Of a stretch of DNA of 64,000 nt, positions 16,213-24,744 are shown in pieces; the stretch's first letter is position 1, and the number at the start of each line of letters is the position of its first letter. The stretch is taken from contig WHTF01000010.1 in NCBI GenBank assembly GCA_009379725.1, positions 1 to 64,000 on the forward strand. Direction: 5' to 3'. The notes under the pieces were generated by a model. It did not search any database, had not been told where the DNA came from, and worked only from the letters and a program-made list of their open reading frames with translations. Origin of the DNA: Deltaproteobacteria bacterium. GTDB taxonomy: Bacteria > Desulfobacterota > Binatia > UBA9968. A program made the translations under genes and the position numbers.

Positions 16213-16694
16213 TTTATTTCCTCCGTCGATTGCGAATTCTTCTCGGTTCATAGAACGAGCCCGCAAGCATAACAAGGCCTTTCGATATTCCAAGATTTCT
16301 GATCCCTCCGCCAAAGTATCTGTTCGACTAAAATGACCAAGCCAGCCGGTTGACCGATACAATCGGCGGCTATGTCGTCTTCAATCTCCCGCACAGCGGT
16401 GCAGTATCGAAGTTTGATAATCGGGGCCCTGATCTAACTAAACAACGATCGTTACCATTTAATAATATCGAGAAAAAATTCTATTGCGCCCCCTAAAAAT
16501 ACGTCTGCTCGGCGCTCCCAAACTTGCTCACTTCCGGCGCTTTTTGTGCATCGCCGGTTCCTGCGCGGCTATCCCTCAGGCTCGAAAGCTATTTAAAATG
16601 AACCGGTTTGCTCATATGGCATGAAGCTTGCCGAACTTGAGAAAGCTTTCTCTGACAGGGTGCGTCATAAACCTTGTAGCAACCGAGTCGCTTT
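16213..16694. other. Intergenic stretch between the decayed region and mltD
   Basis: A minus-strand extension of the hydrolase frame (to 16362) and a plus-strand shadow of mltD are the only ORFs. AT-rich sequence at 16435-16500 may include the mltD promoter, but no clear -35/-10 pair is visible. Confidence 0.3.
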
Positions 16695-18101
16695 ATGTCC
16701 CTTTTTAGAAGTACGCTTTCAATTGGTCGTACCTTTGTCTACTGTTGGCTCGCGTCGCTCTTGCTGGGATGCTCGCTACCACATCCGTTTACGAACCATA
16801 CGGTCGAACACAGCCGGCCGCATGAACATTCGTTCACAACCGTTGATATTCCCGCGATTGTCAGTGAAACGCCCTCACTGCCGCAGGCGGAGCCGAAAGC
16901 CGGGCAGGAATTGCATCACGACGGCGGCTCCTTTTCAGCCGGCTTGCCGGAGGAGACGATAGAGAAAAAAACAATTCAAAAAAACGACGACACGGTTTCC
17001 AAGGAAACCGATACGACTTGGGAAAAGAGATTCACGACCGCAGACGACGACTTGATCGATCTGTGGCGAAACAACATGGACGAAGCGATGAAGCAACCCA
17101 CCGGTCAACGGATTCTGCGCATTTCCTCAGCCGTTGAGACGCATCATCGAGTTCGCCACTACATTGATGGCTTTTGCGGTCGCCAAAGAGATTTCTTCGA
17201 AGGTGCTTTGGCGCGTTCCGGCAAATACCGCGCTATGATGACAGACATTCTGCGGAAAGAGGGTCTTCCTGAAAAGCTCGTCTATTTAGCATTGATCGAA
17301 AGCGGCTTTTCTCCTCATGCGTATTCACGAGCCCACGCCATGGGCCCTTGGCAGTTCATCCGCAGCACTGCGCTTCACTATGGACTGACGATTAACTCCT
17401 GGATCGACGAGCGGCGCGATCCGGTGCTCTCTACACACGCTGCGGCGGCCTATCTCAAGGATTTACACCGGAAGTTCGGCGAATGGTTTTTGGCCGCAGC
17501 GGCCTACAATGCGGGAGAAGGCAGAGTGGGAACAGCCCTGCAACGTTCCAAAACAAATGATTTTTGGCTCTTGAGACAAAACCGCAAGCATTTGAAACTC
17601 GAAACACGCGATTATGTCCCAAAGTTCGTCGCGGCCGTGCTCATCGCCGGGGAACCAGAAAAGTATGGGTTCGAACAGATTTCTTATGAAGAGCCCTTGG
17701 AGCATGATGAGGTAACCATTCACAGGCCGTTGAGGCTCCAGACGGTCGCGAAGCTCGCCGACACCAACCTCCACGTCATCAAGGAACTAAATCCAGCTTT
17801 GCTGCGAAACTTCACACCGCCCAACGACGACGGCTTCACGCTTCGACTACCGGTTGGCAGCGGAGAAAACTTTTTGACCGCGTATAAACAATTGCCCGCT
17901 TCGCGGAAGATCAAACTGACGCTTCACCGAGTGAAAAAAGGCGAGGTACTCTCGCGCATCGCTAAGCGACATGGTGTAACCATTAGCCAATTGATGAAAG
18001 AGAACGGTCTCAAGAGCGGGCGGCTCCGGCTGGGTCAAGAGCTGGTCATCGTCCGCAGCGAAACAACCGAAAAGAAGATAGCGGCCCGCTTGTCGCAGTA
18101 A
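16695..18101 (+). CDS. mltD: Membrane-bound lytic murein transglycosylase D-like protein
   Basis: The product is 468 residues. A lipoprotein signal (TFVYCWLASLLLGC, Cys about residue 27) suggests outer-membrane anchoring. A low-complexity linker reaches residue 110. The SLT domain (residues about 150-330) has the catalytic glutamate in YLALIESGFSPHAYS and the substrate-groove motifs AMGPWQFI and AAAYNAGEGRV, where MltD-type enzymes cleave the MurNAc-GlcNAc bond with formation of 1,6-anhydro-MurNAc. One LysM peptidoglycan-binding repeat lies at the C-terminus (HRVKKGEVLSRIAKRHGV, then GRLRLGQELVI); E. coli MltD has two. It stands alone as a transcription unit and is the first intact housekeeping gene after the accessory region. 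Confidence 0.9.
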   Translation: MSLFRSTLSIGRTFVYCWLASLLLGCSLPHPFTNHTVEHSRPHEHSFTTVDIPAIVSETPSLPQAEPKAGQELHHDGGSFSAGLPEETIEKKTIQKNDDTVSKETDTTWEKRFTTADDDLIDLWRNNMDEAMKQPTGQRILRISSAVETHHRVRHYIDGFCGRQRDFFEGALARSGKYRAMMTDILRKEGLPEKLVYLALIESGFSPHAYSRAHAMGPWQFIRSTALHYGLTINSWIDERRDPVLSTHAAAAYLKDLHRKFGEWFLAAAAYNAGEGRVGTALQRSKTNDFWLLRQNRKHLKLETRDYVPKFVAAVLIAGEPEKYGFEQISYEEPLEHDEVTIHRPLRLQTVAKLADTNLHVIKELNPALLRNFTPPNDDGFTLRLPVGSGENFLTAYKQLPASRKIKLTLHRVKKGEVLSRIAKRHGVTISQLMKENGLKSGRLRLGQELVIVRSETTEKKIAARLSQ

Positions 18102-18356
18102 TCGACCGTTTCCGATATTTGACAACTCAAGCTGACGCGACATCACAAAGAGCGTCTCTCTCAAGCCTGAGAATCCTTTCGTCGTAGCGAAATTACGAAA
18201 ATATTCTTCGAGAATTTTCCTCATCTACTGGGTAACGCTGCAACGCATTCGCTTGTGTGCCGCCAGAATTCTTCGAGAGATGGACAAGAAATAAAGCCAA
18301 TTCCGGTTTTCTCTTTCCGTTAAAGCCTCCGCCGGCAAGTGAGACTATTTTCTCGG
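18102..18356. other. Intergenic stretch
   Basis: About 250 bases without a convincing gene. The ORF 17847-18224 on the minus strand is a shadow of mltD. Confidence 0.3.
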
Positions 18357-18503
18357 CTATTTTTTTTCCTGCGGAAGAAACTGATCGACGGCGTAGGAAG
18401 CAGCCAGCAACCCGAAGAAGTAACCGAAGGCTTCGGTAACTCCGGGCAGAAATTGCAACATGTAATAGAACATTCCAACTGAGACTAAGAACGAAATAAT
18501 CAT
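18357..18503 (-). CDS. Small two-helix membrane protein, 48 residues (or 3' remnant)
   Basis: On the minus strand ATG 18503 opens IISFLVSVGMFYYMLQFLPG, then VTEAFGYFFGLLAASYAVDQ, ending FLPQEKK at TAG. There are two hydrophobic helices with a GV/TE turn and a basic end. The frame is also open upstream (SIALAVNSNKIRSAIWDAAEPN) without an ATG, so this may be the 3' remnant of a longer gene. No Shine-Dalgarno is visible before ATG 18503. Codon content is ordinary. The function is unknown, and the frame is too short for standard cut-offs. Confidence 0.4.
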   Translation of the reverse strand: MIISFLVSVGMFYYMLQFLPGVTEAFGYFFGLLAASYAVDQFLPQEKK

Positions 18504-18861
18504 CAATGTTATATCAGATGACGGATTGGGTTCGGCTGCATCCCAGATGGCGGAACGGATTTTATTGGAATTGACGGCTAATGCAATAGAGAACGAAACG
18601 AGTCGTAGATTATAAATATAAAAGCGGGAATTGGCGAAGATGAATTGTTTCGCCCGGCGGCATGGGCGTGGATCGAATTAGTAAAAAATAGGAATAGGGC
18701 CTGAGAGTGCCCAGAGGAGAATAGGACTAAATTGAACGAGAAATGATGAGGAGAAGTGGTGACGAAGGAATGTTCGTTTGCCGGACAGATGAGACGGGGC
18801 GTCGTCCTTCGACGTGCAATATTTTTGGATGAGGACAAGGGCGGGTGAGTCCCGCTCTCCT

Positions 18862-19053
18862 CTAGAGGTCTTTGGAAGCCTTGATGTCGGCTGATTTGGC
18901 TTTGCTCGCCACCGGCTTTTCAGGGACGCCGGGATGCTTTCGACGAGCGGCCTCTTCCTCGGCTTTGATGGCGCTCAGACGCTTCTGCAGCCAGGTTGAC
19001 TGCGGCCAACTCCAGTTCTGACCCTCATAGGTATTTGTATTCGATCGTTTCAT
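18862..19053 (-). CDS. Small basic hypothetical protein
   Basis: ATG 19053 is preceded by AAGGTGG at a good distance. The 63-residue product begins MKRSNTNTYEGQNWSWPQST and continues with a charged helix (LQKRLSAIKAEEEAARRKHPG) and a Lys/Ala-rich end. There is no signal peptide or known domain. The ribosome site and ordinary composition make a real gene plausible. Confidence 0.45.
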   Translation of the reverse strand: MKRSNTNTYEGQNWSWPQSTWLQKRLSAIKAEEEAARRKHPGVPEKPVASKAKSADIKASKDL

Positions 19054-19309
19054 GACATCACCACCTTACAGCACCCCACGAGCAAGCAAGATGCCAGCTC
19101 CGGAGCTTTGTATTTCAATGCTAAATGCTGTGTGGATTGTCATAATACCGCCATAATAATGACGGGACTCGGTCCTTTGTGCGCAATTTCGAACACCCGG
19201 CGCCCGGCAATCCATTCGTGAAAGGACAAAATCGGCGGCTCATCGGGCGGGGCTCTACACAAATGGAAAAATAATCGATAAACTTCCTCCCGATCAACGA
19301 TCTTTCGTT
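19054..19309. other. Divergent intergenic region
   Basis: About 255 bases between the small minus-strand gene and the Sco1 gene must hold the promoters of both. I see no clear operator or -35/-10 pair. Confidence 0.3.
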
Positions 19310-19948
19310 ATGAACGATACTAAAGCCCGTTTTCTCTTATTGGGAGCGGCGGTTGCTGGCTTGGGAATCATCCTCGGCACCGCGCTCTGGCTCAAACTGG
19401 CACCCCACGCCCGCTTCAGCGGCGCGCAACGGAGCCCCTTGGAAGAAATGAGCCACTACGGTTCGGTGCCCGAGTTTTCCCTGGTGGAACGAAGCGGCAA
19501 GCAGATCGGTCTGGCACACCTGCGCGGCACGGTTTGGATCGCCGACTTCATCTATACCAACTGCGAAGATACCTGCCCACTGCAAACCGCGGAAATGGTC
19601 AAGCTGCAAGAAGAACTGGCGCCACTAACAGAGGTCAAGCTGCTGTCTTTTTCCGTCGATCCGGGCAGAGATACGCCGGCGGTTCTCTCGCAATACGCCG
19701 ATCGTTACAAGGCCGATGCCGATCGCTGGTTGTTTTTGACCGGGACGCAAGATGAGATTAGGAATCTCGTGCAGAATGGTTTTCGCTTGAGCGCCGCGAT
19801 GGCGTCGACTGACGATAGCATCATCCTGCACAGCCCGAGATTCGTTTTGGTCGACCGGCAAGCACAGATTCGCGGTTACTATGACAGCCGCGATAAAGAG
19901 GCGCTGCAGCGTCTCCGCAAAGATGTCGCCATCCTAGTGAATCGATAA
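19310..19948 (+). CDS. SCO1/SenC-family copper/thiol-redox protein
   Basis: The product has 212 residues with an N-terminal membrane anchor (FLLLGAAVAGLGIILGTALWL). The thioredoxin fold carries the Sco CxxxC motif at Cys85 and Cys89 (TNCEDTCP) and the third copper ligand His174 in IILHSPRFVLVD. Sco proteins deliver copper to cytochrome oxidase CuA or act as thiol reductases, facing the periplasm. VKLLSFSVDPGRDTPAVL is the family's conserved strand-loop. It is the first gene of a tight cluster: 13 bases separate it from the VKOR-thioredoxin gene, followed by the rhodanese. Because the neighbours handle disulfides and sulfur, a redox role is as likely as copper transfer. Confidence 0.88.
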   Translation: MNDTKARFLLLGAAVAGLGIILGTALWLKLAPHARFSGAQRSPLEEMSHYGSVPEFSLVERSGKQIGLAHLRGTVWIADFIYTNCEDTCPLQTAEMVKLQEELAPLTEVKLLSFSVDPGRDTPAVLSQYADRYKADADRWLFLTGTQDEIRNLVQNGFRLSAAMASTDDSIILHSPRFVLVDRQAQIRGYYDSRDKEALQRLRKDVAILVNR

Positions 19949-19961
19949 AGGAGTCCTGCCA

Positions 19962-20843
19962 ATGGCAAAGACAAGCACCAGCAAAACAGGTTCAACCGCC
20001 AAGGCGGCCGCGCAGAGCGCAGCCAAACAGGGCCCAAGCTGGCCGATATTCGTCCTGGCCTTGGCTGGCATGACTCTGTCGGGTTATCTCACCTATTCGG
20101 CCTGGCAAGGACAATCGGTGGCGGGCTGCACGGTGGGCAGCGCATGCGACGTCGTGCTCAATAGCCGCTGGTCGAGGCTCCTCGGCATGCCGACTTCCTT
20201 CTGGGGTTTTCTGACCTATGCTCTGCTGGCCGCTATTGCCTGGAACAAACCTACTGCCAGCCAATGGAAGCTGGCCTGGATCGTGACCATCGGCGGCTTT
20301 CTTTACAGTTTGTACCTGACCGGCGTTTCGCTGATTGTTTTGAATTCCGCTTGCCCCTATTGCCTAACCTCGTTGGGACTGATGACGGCGATCTTCGCCG
20401 TTCTTGTCACTCAGCGTCCAGCCAGGATGCCCGGATTTTCCTGGGGTCCATGGCTGGGGAAAACCGGCGGTGCGGCACTGCTGATCATCGTTGGCCTGCA
20501 TCTGCATTACTCTGGCTACATTGGCAAAACCACCGGTCCGGAGGACCCATGGGTGCGCGGCTTGGTCGAACACCTGGTCAGTACTGAGGCTAAATTTTAT
20601 GGCGCTTCATGGTGCCCCCATTGCATTGAGCAAAAGGAGCTCTTCGGCGCCACGTCACGCCGAGTGCCATATATTGAATGCAGTCCAGGCGGGCCGCGCG
20701 CACCGCAAGCGACGGTTTGCAGTGAAGCGAACATCAAGAGCTATCCCACCTGGATCATCAACGGCGAGCGCTACACCGGCACCCAATCGCTGGACAGCTT
20801 GGCGCAGTTCAGCAAGTACAAGCCCGAAGGAGCGAAACAATGA
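19962..20843 (+). CDS. VKOR-family protein with C-terminal thioredoxin-like domain
   Basis: The product has 293 residues. After a short cytoplasmic N-terminus come four or five membrane helices of the vitamin K epoxide reductase fold. The loop cysteines are Cys56 and Cys62 (AGCTVGSACDVVL), the conserved Ser in MPTSFWG follows, and the quinone-reducing CPYC is at 131-134. A periplasmic thioredoxin-like domain (about 208-290) has CPHC at 218-221 and the cis-Pro segment SYPTWIING. Such fusions do the work of DsbB plus DsbA, making disulfides and passing electrons to quinone. AAGGAG precedes ATG 19962. Its stop overlaps the rhodanese start (ATGA at 20840), so translation is coupled. Confidence 0.9.
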   Translation: MAKTSTSKTGSTAKAAAQSAAKQGPSWPIFVLALAGMTLSGYLTYSAWQGQSVAGCTVGSACDVVLNSRWSRLLGMPTSFWGFLTYALLAAIAWNKPTASQWKLAWIVTIGGFLYSLYLTGVSLIVLNSACPYCLTSLGLMTAIFAVLVTQRPARMPGFSWGPWLGKTGGAALLIIVGLHLHYSGYIGKTTGPEDPWVRGLVEHLVSTEAKFYGASWCPHCIEQKELFGATSRRVPYIECSPGGPRAPQATVCSEANIKSYPTWIINGERYTGTQSLDSLAQFSKYKPEGAKQ

Positions 20844-21307
20844 ATTTGTTCACTTTGCCAAAAGCACTGTTGCTGGCGGCCGCTGCGATGCTGTCGCTGC
20901 TCTCGTCCTACGGCGCGGCAAATGGCGACCCGTCGAAGTACCCCCAGTTTGCCCAGCAATCGGTACCTGCCGAGGTAAAGCTGTCGTTTATTTCCATTGA
21001 TGAGCTGGTCGCTCAAGTCAAAGCCGGGAAAAAACCGCTGATTATCGACGTGCGCACGGCGGCGGAATACCGCGAGGTCCATATCCTGAGTGCCGTATCC
21101 GCGCCGCTGGCGGAATTTAAAGATAATGTGAAAAATATTCCCAAGGACCGATTAGTCGTCCTCTATTGAGCGTGCCCGCATCACCTGGCCAGTTTGGCCT
21201 ATGGCATTCTTTATGAAAACGGTAATCGCAATATGAAAATTCTCGACGAAGGCCTCGTCGGTTGGCACGACAAGCGCTATCCCCTGGAGGGGACCAGGGT
21301 TCGTTGA
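20840..21307 (+). CDS. Exported rhodanese with in-frame UGA at the catalytic cysteine (candidate selenoprotein)
   Basis: ATG 20840 begins a signal peptide (PKALLLAAAAMLSLLSSYGAA). A single rhodanese domain follows, with FISIDELVAQVKAGKKPLIIDVRTAAEYREVHILSA in short motifs such as IIDVRTAAEY. The strand before the active site, DRLVVLY, ends at codon 110, which is TGA (21167-21169). Downstream in the same frame the domain continues ACPHHLASLAYGILYENG, then MKILDEGLVGWHDKRYPLEG, to TGA 21305-21307. The aligned family pattern is (V)VLYCxCPHxxA, so the UGA stands exactly at the sulfur-carrying Cys. A hairpin 22 nt downstream fits a bacterial SECIS. Full length is 155 codons. It sits between the VKOR-thioredoxin gene and queC. 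The alternative is a nonsense mutation of a Cys codon. Confidence 0.72.
21170..21205 (+). promoter_or_regulatory. Candidate bacterial SECIS element
   Basis: Directly after the UGA codon, GGCCA (21187-21191), loop GTT and TGGCC (21195-21199) form a perfect upper stem. CC/GG pairs (21184-21185 with 21203-21204) extend it below a small internal loop. The loop starts 22 nt after the UGA and its first base is G. Known bacterial SECIS elements have a short apical loop with G in its first two positions, 16 to 37 nt from the UGA, and are bound by SelB. Confidence 0.6.
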
Positions 21308-21316
21308 GCGGAGCTC

Positions 21317-22012
21317 ATGACGCGCCAAAAAGCAGTCATTCTTCTTAGCGGCGGCATCGACTCCGCCACCGCGGCGGCGCGCGCGCAACAGGATCATTTC
21401 GAGCTCTACGCCCTAACCTTTCGCTATGGGCAGCGCCACGAACGCGAGATCGAAGCGGCGAGAAAAGTAGCGGCTTGGTTGAAGACTAAAGAGCACTTGA
21501 TCCTTGAATTCGATCTCAGGGCCATCGGCGGCTCGGCTTTAACCGATCGCATTCAGGTTCCCAAGGGGCGCAGCGCATCGGATATCGCTCATGGCATACC
21601 GGTGACTTACGTGCCGGCGCGAAATACGATTTTTCTTTCCTTCGGCCTGGCGCTGGCCGAGAAAATCGAAGCTTCCGATATCTTCTTCGGCGCCAATCAA
21701 CTCGACTATAGCGGTTATCCCGACTGCCGCGACGAATATATCAGCGCCTTCGAACGGATGGCGAACCTGGCAACCAGAGCGGCGGTAGAAGGCAAAATGC
21801 AGTTAAAGATTCATGCGCCGTTGATTCACATGACCAAGGCTGAGATCATACGCCAAGGCGCGAAACTGGGAATCGACTACGCACTCACCTGGAGTTGCTA
21901 CGATGCATCCCCAGACGGGAAAGCCTGCGGCTTGTGCGACAGCTGTCAGCTTAGGCTCAAAGGCTTTAAAGAGGCGGGACTGGCCGATCCCATCGCTTAC
22001 AGCGCTTTTTAA
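21317..22012 (+). CDS. queC: 7-cyano-7-deazaguanine synthase
   Basis: The product has 231 residues, the usual QueC length. The PP-loop SGGIDS is at 11-16 (ATP pyrophosphatase). [15 protein letters not shown] and [15 protein letters not shown] are the family's signature strands. The zinc site CGLCDSC with an upstream Cys in TWSCYDA lies near 195-210. QueC converts 7-carboxy-7-deazaguanine to preQ0 with ATP and ammonia, for queuosine synthesis. The gene starts 9 bases after the rhodanese's true end, so it is probably co-transcribed with the redox cluster, although its pathway is different. Confidence 0.95.
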   Translation: MTRQKAVILLSGGIDSATAAARAQQDHFELYALTFRYGQRHEREIEAARKVAAWLKTKEHLILEFDLRAIGGSALTDRIQVPKGRSASDIAHGIPVTYVPARNTIFLSFGLALAEKIEASDIFFGANQLDYSGYPDCRDEYISAFERMANLATRAAVEGKMQLKIHAPLIHMTKAEIIRQGAKLGIDYALTWSCYDASPDGKACGLCDSCQLRLKGFKEAGLADPIAYSAF

Positions 22013-22027
22013 CATTAATAATCTTTA

Positions 22028-22921
22028 ATGCTCCCCGAACCATTTACGCCGCAATTTCTCACCCGACTGGAAACTCTCCGGTTGCGCACGAGAAAGGGGT
22101 TTCTCGGCAGCCACACCGGCAGTTATTCATCGCCACGGCGCGGCACCAGCCTGGAATTCGCCGACTACCGGCGCTACTCGCCGGGCGACGATCTGCGTTA
22201 TCTCGACTGGGGGATCTACGCTCGCACCGACCGGCTCTATATCAAGGTTTTCCGCGAAGAGGTCGATCTTTTCACCTACTTTTTTATCGATGCTAGCGCT
22301 TCGATGGCGTTTCCGTCGGTCGAAGACAAGTTCTTGCCCGCTACTCATGTAGGATTGGCGCTTTCTTATGTCGTTTTGGCAAACCATGATCACGTTAAGT
22401 TCCACTTGCTCCACGGCGAATCTGCCAGTCCCGCGTCGCCTTTTTACCGCGGCCGCCGCCGCATGATCGATTGCGTGCGATTTGCCACATCGCTGGCGCC
22501 GCGCGGCCCGCTGAATCTGGCGGTGGCGTTGGGAGAACACCTCAAGAAGCTGCGCCGGCCCGGCAAGGCGATCTTGATCTCCGACTTCATGATGGCGGCA
22601 CAGTCATACCAAGGTGGGCTCAATCTCTTGCGCGCCCTAAACCTCGACGTCGCGGTGATTCAGATTTTGACGCGGCAGGAGATCGATCCGCCCTTCTCCA
22701 ACGGTCGCTTGAATGTGGTTGACAGTGAGACCAACAGCGAAATCCGGCTGCAATGGAATACGTCCGCCCGGCAGGAATATCAAGCGAGGCTGGCGCACCA
22801 TAATTCGGAACTGCGCAGCTTCTGCCATCAAAGCGGTATCCATTATTCGCTCTATGTCAGCGATCGGGATCTTGGCGATTTCGTTTTCGCCACGCTGCCG
22901 GCCATCGGCTTGTTCAAGTAG
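22028..22921 (+). CDS. DUF58-domain protein
   Basis: The product has 297 residues and no membrane segment. The DUF58 motif is complete: YSSPRRGTSLEFADYRRYSPGDDLRYLDW near residue 35 in short form, followed by a von Willebrand A-like region with a MIDAS-type start (FFIDASASMAF). DUF58 proteins work with MoxR ATPases and BatA-type VWA proteins in chaperone-like complexes of the envelope. The BatA-like gene follows 8 bases later, but no moxR gene is seen immediately upstream, where queC lies instead. Confidence 0.85.
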   Translation: MLPEPFTPQFLTRLETLRLRTRKGFLGSHTGSYSSPRRGTSLEFADYRRYSPGDDLRYLDWGIYARTDRLYIKVFREEVDLFTYFFIDASASMAFPSVEDKFLPATHVGLALSYVVLANHDHVKFHLLHGESASPASPFYRGRRRMIDCVRFATSLAPRGPLNLAVALGEHLKKLRRPGKAILISDFMMAAQSYQGGLNLLRALNLDVAVIQILTRQEIDPPFSNGRLNVVDSETNSEIRLQWNTSARQEYQARLAHHNSELRSFCHQSGIHYSLYVSDRDLGDFVFATLPAIGLFK

Positions 22922-22929
22922 TCTGCGCC

Positions 22930-24744
22930 ATGGAGTTTCTCAATCCCGCCGCTCTCTACGGATTTTTCGCGTTGCCGCTATTGTTGGTTCCTTATCTCAT
23001 CAGGCGCAAACCGCGGCGCATGGTCTTTTCGAGCGTGCTGTTATTCATCGAGCGAGGCACGCAGGCTTCCGTTAAGCCCTGGGGCAGGCTGCGTCTGCCG
23101 CCGATATTTTTTCTCCAATTGCTCCTGTTGCTCCTGTTGATCTTGGCGCTGGGAGAACCGGTGTTTTCCGTGCGTATGTCGAATATTGCTATCGTCATGG
23201 ACAACTCGGCCAGCATGCAAGTCCAGGAAGATGGCACAGAACGCATCGCACTGGCGCGGGATCGGGCCAGGAGAGTGATCGCCGATCTCGGCGCGAGCGG
23301 TAAGGTAGATATTTACCGTACCGTGCCGCGCCTCGAGAAAGTCAACAAAAACACGCTTTCGCCGTCTGATGCCGCGGCGCTGCTGGTCCGCCTGGAACCC
23401 TACGACCTGGCCGACGTCGCCGCCAATTATAATGATCTCCTCAACCAGCTTGCCGCCGATCAGAAATATGAGCGCGTTTACTTGATCACCGACCGGCCTG
23501 CACGCGGACAGTCCGGCGCCACTCGGGTTATTACCGTGGGACGACCGCGGGACAATCTGGCGGTGACGGCGTTTAATATCTCTCCTGCATCGCTCGCCAA
23601 CGCGCGTTGGGAAGCTCAGGTTGAAGTGACCAATTATTCCGCCAAAGACTGGCGCGTCGAAGTTACCCTCAGAGCCGGTGTGGCCGCGCTGGCGAGCCGG
23701 GAAATAACCGCGCCGGCGGGCCGGAGCGGCTTGGCGTCGTTCCAGGGCTTTGCCGAGCACCCGTATTACGAAGCGGAAATCGATGTACAGGATGCTTTAG
23801 CTCTCGACAATCGCCAGTTTGCCGTGCCGGCAAGCTCGCGCAATTTGAAGATCCTGGGGGTTTCTCCGCGTCCTCAGGCGCTCAGGAGCTTGCGCGCCAT
23901 TCCCGGAGTCACCGTCGATATCGTTGCGCCGGAGGATTACGAAAAAACCGACCGTTCAGGTTACGGGCTCGAGATTTTTCATCTTTCGACTCCGGCCATG
24001 TTACAGGCCAATCCGTTGTTGTTGATCCTGCCGCCCGACGATAATCCTTTGGTCGATTTGGGAGATCCCGTTATCAGGGCGGAGGCATCGGGTTGGCAGG
24101 AGTCTCATCCGCTTAATCGGTATGTCAATTTCGCGCTTTTTCGCCCGACCTATGCTCGACCACTAAAACCCCAAGTCGCCGGTGAGACTCTGGTTGAATC
24201 TCAGGAAGGCGTGCTCGCCTTCGCCGTGGAGCGTCAAGGCAAAAGACATCTGGTACTGGGCTTTGACCCTTTTCCCTATCTGGGGCGAGACAACTTGCCG
24301 ATGTCGATCTTTACCCTGAATTTTCTCGACTGGTTCCTAGCCGGAAGCGTTAAAGGTCAATTGACTGGACAACCCGTTGTCTTTGAAACTATTCAACAGA
24401 AAACATCATTGACGAACCCGCGCGGGGACAAACATTTGCTCAACGCAGGCGCGGCCAGCTTTCCTGATACATTTTTCCAGGGCATCTACCAGCTCAGCCG
24501 GAATGACAATCGGCTACTCTTCGCGATTAACTATCAGGAGGCTGGCGAGTCTGATCTGCGCGAGCGCAACCCTATCAATTTGCAGGAGACCAATGGCGGC
24601 AAAAGCAGCGTCTCTGCGCTTTTCTCCTTTTGGCCCTATCTCCTCACGTTGTCCTTGATCCTTTTCATCATTGAATGGTTTTTCGTCCCTCCGGTGTTGC
24701 GGCGTGGTGTTGGCGCGGGAGCCATCCGGCCAAATCTATCTTGA
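22930..24744 (+). CDS. BatA-like VWA-domain membrane protein
   Basis: The product has 604 residues. It starts with the Aerotolerance/BatA N-terminal hairpin: MEFLNPAALYGFFALPLLL and IRRKPRRMVFSSVLLFIE, then a transmembrane helix FFLQLLLLLLLILALGEP. A VWA domain follows with the MIDAS sequence IVMDNSASMQ around residue 95. The long C-terminal part alternates beta-rich periplasmic segments and ends with another membrane helix (FSFWPYLLTLSLILFIIEWFF). It pairs with the DUF58 gene just upstream. The role in Proteobacteria is poorly known, with links to stress resistance and envelope integrity. Confidence 0.85.
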   Translation: MEFLNPAALYGFFALPLLLVPYLIRRKPRRMVFSSVLLFIERGTQASVKPWGRLRLPPIFFLQLLLLLLLILALGEPVFSVRMSNIAIVMDNSASMQVQEDGTERIALARDRARRVIADLGASGKVDIYRTVPRLEKVNKNTLSPSDAAALLVRLEPYDLADVAANYNDLLNQLAADQKYERVYLITDRPARGQSGATRVITVGRPRDNLAVTAFNISPASLANARWEAQVEVTNYSAKDWRVEVTLRAGVAALASREITAPAGRSGLASFQGFAEHPYYEAEIDVQDALALDNRQFAVPASSRNLKILGVSPRPQALRSLRAIPGVTVDIVAPEDYEKTDRSGYGLEIFHLSTPAMLQANPLLLILPPDDNPLVDLGDPVIRAEASGWQESHPLNRYVNFALFRPTYARPLKPQVAGETLVESQEGVLAFAVERQGKRHLVLGFDPFPYLGRDNLPMSIFTLNFLDWFLAGSVKGQLTGQPVVFETIQQKTSLTNPRGDKHLLNAGAASFPDTFFQGIYQLSRNDNRLLFAINYQEAGESDLRERNPINLQETNGGKSSVSALFSFWPYLLTLSLILFIIEWFFVPPVLRRGVGAGAIRPNLS

